Positions 13,506-15,009 of a stretch of DNA of 15,009 nt are shown piece after piece (within the stretch, counting starts at the first letter, position 1; every line of letters starts with the position of its first letter). The DNA lies in the NCBI GenBank assembly GCA_023253235.1, contig JALRHE010000252.1, positions 1 through 15,009 of the forward strand, written 5' to 3'. Both the position numbers and the translations under genes were made by a program. Source of the stretch: Steroidobacteraceae bacterium. GTDB lineage: Bacteria; Pseudomonadota; Gammaproteobacteria; Steroidobacterales; Steroidobacteraceae. The notes beneath the pieces are model-generated. The model was not told where the DNA came from, searched no databases, and saw only the letters and a list, made by a program, of their open reading frames with translations.

Positions 13506-14565
13506 CGTAGACCGTCTGGGTCGGATACGCAAATTCGATGCCGTTGGCAGTAAAGTCTGCGTGGATCCGTCGATTCACCGCATCGACGATCTTCAAAAAC
13601 TTGAAGCGAGCATCCGCTGGTTCGGGGACGAAATACACGACCTCGAACTCTAGCGCTGCAGCACCAAACTGACGAAATACGCAGTACTCGAAGCGCGTAC
13701 CCGGTACGCCAGAGATGGCTGCTTCGACGATGCCCGGTAACTGCTGCAATTTCTCGGGTGTGGTCTCGTAGGCGACACCGAGCGTGAACAGGGATCGACG
13801 CTCCGGCATGCGGCCCATGTTGCGAATGCGACATTTGAGCATGTCGGCATTCGAGAGCACGATCTGCTCACCCGAGAGACTGCGCAGACGAGTGCTCTTG
13901 ACGCCGATTTTTTCGACCGTGCCGTCGATGTCGTCGATACGCAGCCAATCGCCAACCTCGAACGGCTTGTCGAGCATGATGGATAGTGACGCCAGCAAGT
14001 CGCCGAGAATCGTCTGCACGGCGAGCGCGATCGCGATACCGCCGACACCGAGACCGGCAACGAGCGCTGTGATGTTGACGCCGAGATTATCGAGGGCGAG
14101 CAGAATCGCCACTGCAAAGATCACTACTCGCGCGACGAATAAACCGATGTCGAGAACCGCGTTTTCGGAGGCGCCACCCGCACGTTCTGCCGCCTGACGC
14201 TTGCGTTGTTCAACGAAGAAACCCGCCGCGGCAACACCCCACAAGGCTGCCTGGAACCAGCCGGCGAATACGATGACGCTCGTGGAGATTCGATCGAGTC
14301 GCGGCGGCAGCTCGAGGAAGCGCATGGCGAAATACAGAGCCACGACGAACAGGAACAAACTGCGCGTCCGCTTGATCAGCAAAAGTACGAGCTCGATCGC
14401 GCCCGCCTCGGTCAAGCCTCGCAGCTTGCGTGCGCGCGACAACAAGAAAAGTCGCAGAAATGGCAGCACCGTGAAGGTGACGGCAAAAGCCAACGCCGCC
14501 AAGGCCCACTGGGACAGCGGGTTGCCGTATAGAACCTGATTCAGCCAGTCCATGGAGTCCGTCAT
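13474..14565 (-). CDS. MscS-family mechanosensitive ion channel
   Basis: This 363-residue inner-membrane channel protects against osmotic downshock. It has about five membrane segments (near residues 19-41, 57-80, 95-117, 140-159 and 164-190), two more than E. coli MscS. The pore helix is Gly/Ala-rich (ALVAGLGVGGIAIALAVQT), followed by the MscS beta-domain signature DKPFEVGDWLRI, DDIDGTVEKIGVKSTRLRSL and SGEQIVLSNADML, then an alpha/beta C-terminal domain. Its start, ATG 14565, is 3 bases after the ntrC stop, so it is probably translated from the ntrC mRNA; no good ribosome binding site is seen. Its 3' end overlaps pyrD by 32 bases. Gating threshold and ion preference cannot be inferred. Confidence 0.92.
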   Translation of the reverse strand: MTDSMDWLNQVLYGNPLSQWALAALAFAVTFTVLPFLRLFLLSRARKLRGLTEAGAIELVLLLIKRTRSLFLFVVALYFAMRFLELPPRLDRISTSVIVFAGWFQAALWGVAAAGFFVEQRKRQAAERAGGASENAVLDIGLFVARVVIFAVAILLALDNLGVNITALVAGLGVGGIAIALAVQTILGDLLASLSIMLDKPFEVGDWLRIDDIDGTVEKIGVKSTRLRSLSGEQIVLSNADMLKCRIRNMGRMPERRSLFTLGVAYETTPEKLQQLPGIVEAAISGVPGTRFEYCVFRQFGAAALEFEVVYFVPEPADARFKFLKIVDAVNRRIHADFTANGIEFAYPTQTVYVKSATNPRAP

Positions 14566-14568
14566 CGA

Positions 14569-15009
14569 TTACGCCGCTGCGTCGTCTGAACCCTCCGCAG
14601 CATACTCTTCCATCGCGAGTTCTTTAAGTTTGCGCGTCAAGGTATTGCGACCCCAACCGAGCAGCTTGGCAGCTTCCTGCCGATGACCGCTCGTATGACG
14701 TAATGCCACCCGAATGAGCGTGCGTTCGAACTCGGGCAAAGCGGTATCGAGCAGCGGCGCGGCGCCACGACGCAGCGACTCCGTTTCGGCCCAAGCCGCT
14801 AGGACTTGCGACCAACCATCAGCGTCGGCAAGCGAGTTTGCACCGCGGATTTCACTCGGCAGATCTTCGAGACGAATCTCACCGCCAGGCGCTAAAACCG
14901 TCAATCGTCGACAAAGATTGACGAGCTCGCGGACATTGCCGGGCCACGCGTAAGCTTCGAGCGCCGTGCGTGCATCCGCAGCGATCCGTTTACGCTCGAC
15001 ACCGAGCTC
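14569..15009 (-). CDS. glnG: Nitrogen regulation response regulator NtrC (C-terminal part only)
   Basis: The window holds the last 146 residues of a sigma-54 activator; the receiver domain and most of the AAA+ domain lie beyond the right edge. The visible part begins within the AAA+ C-terminal region (WPGNVREL at residues 22-29), has a linker, then the Fis-type helix-turn-helix LPEFERTLIRVALRHTSGHR and QEAAKLLGWGRNTLTRKLKEL. This ending closely follows E. coli NtrC and distinguishes it from other family members. NtrC, phosphorylated by NtrB, activates nitrogen-starvation genes. The tail after KELAMEE is extended by about ten acidic/Ala residues. The mscS-type gene follows at 3 bases. Confidence 0.93.
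   Translation of the reverse strand, partial: ELGVERKRIAADARTALEAYAWPGNVRELVNLCRRLTVLAPGGEIRLEDLPSEIRGANSLADADGWSQVLAAWAETESLRRGAAPLLDTALPEFERTLIRVALRHTSGHRQEAAKLLGWGRNTLTRKLKELAMEEYAAEGSDDAAA

Noticed and set aside
1..15009. CRISPR, tRNA/rRNA, insertion sequence, integrase or toxin-antitoxin content
   Set aside because: No direct-repeat array, cloverleaf-like sequence, transposase or recombinase motif, or small paired genes were seen. Gaps of at most 86 bases leave almost no room for them.

Overview
This is a chromosomal segment of a gammaproteobacterium, moderately GC-rich by eye. The evidence is the gene order yibN-like rhodanese, grxC, secB, gpsA, trmL, which matches the E. coli order apart from a missing cysE. 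TatC, EnvC, SecB and NtrC are also clearly of the gamma/beta type. A member of the Xanthomonadales/Nevskiales/Steroidobacterales side of the class is plausible, but I cannot fix the family from the sequence alone. No tRNA, rRNA, insertion sequence, CRISPR array, phage region or toxin-antitoxin pair is visible.

The window is very tightly packed: 18 genes leave only about 217 non-coding bases, and no gap exceeds 86 bases. (A) 1-5118, plus strand: the tail of the Tat operon (tatC) runs into three transporters, a POT/PTR2 peptide symporter, an OPT oligopeptide transporter and an EamA/DMT exporter. Each is joined to the gene before it by a 4-base ATGA or GTGA overlap. (B) 6234-5057, minus strand: a small holin-4-like membrane protein, then a secreted protein I do not recognise. 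(C) 6321-6719, plus: a MAPEG membrane protein. (D) 9753-6708, minus: envC, an S41 carboxyl-terminal processing protease and dedA, again joined by 4-base overlaps. This is a cell-envelope operon covering amidase activation, periplasmic proteolysis and lipid-carrier recycling. (E) 9779-12052, plus: rhodanese, grxC, secB and gpsA. (F) 12533-12033, minus: trmL. (G) 12570-13505, plus: a class 1B-type dihydroorotate dehydrogenase. (H) 15009-13474, minus: the 3' end of ntrC followed by an mscS-family channel.

The main points of interest are organisational. All four convergent gene pairs overlap at their 3' ends, so there is no room for ordinary intergenic terminators. Two plus-strand genes (rhodanese at 9779, pyrD at 12570) have a perfect TATAAT only 6-7 bases before the ATG, which predicts leaderless mRNAs. 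Both sit in very short divergent promoter regions that also carry small GC-rich dyads. The pyrD is of the NAD-linked PyrDB type without a pyrK partner here. I found no convincing undescribed multi-gene system; the least explained unit is the holin-4-like protein plus secreted-protein pair.
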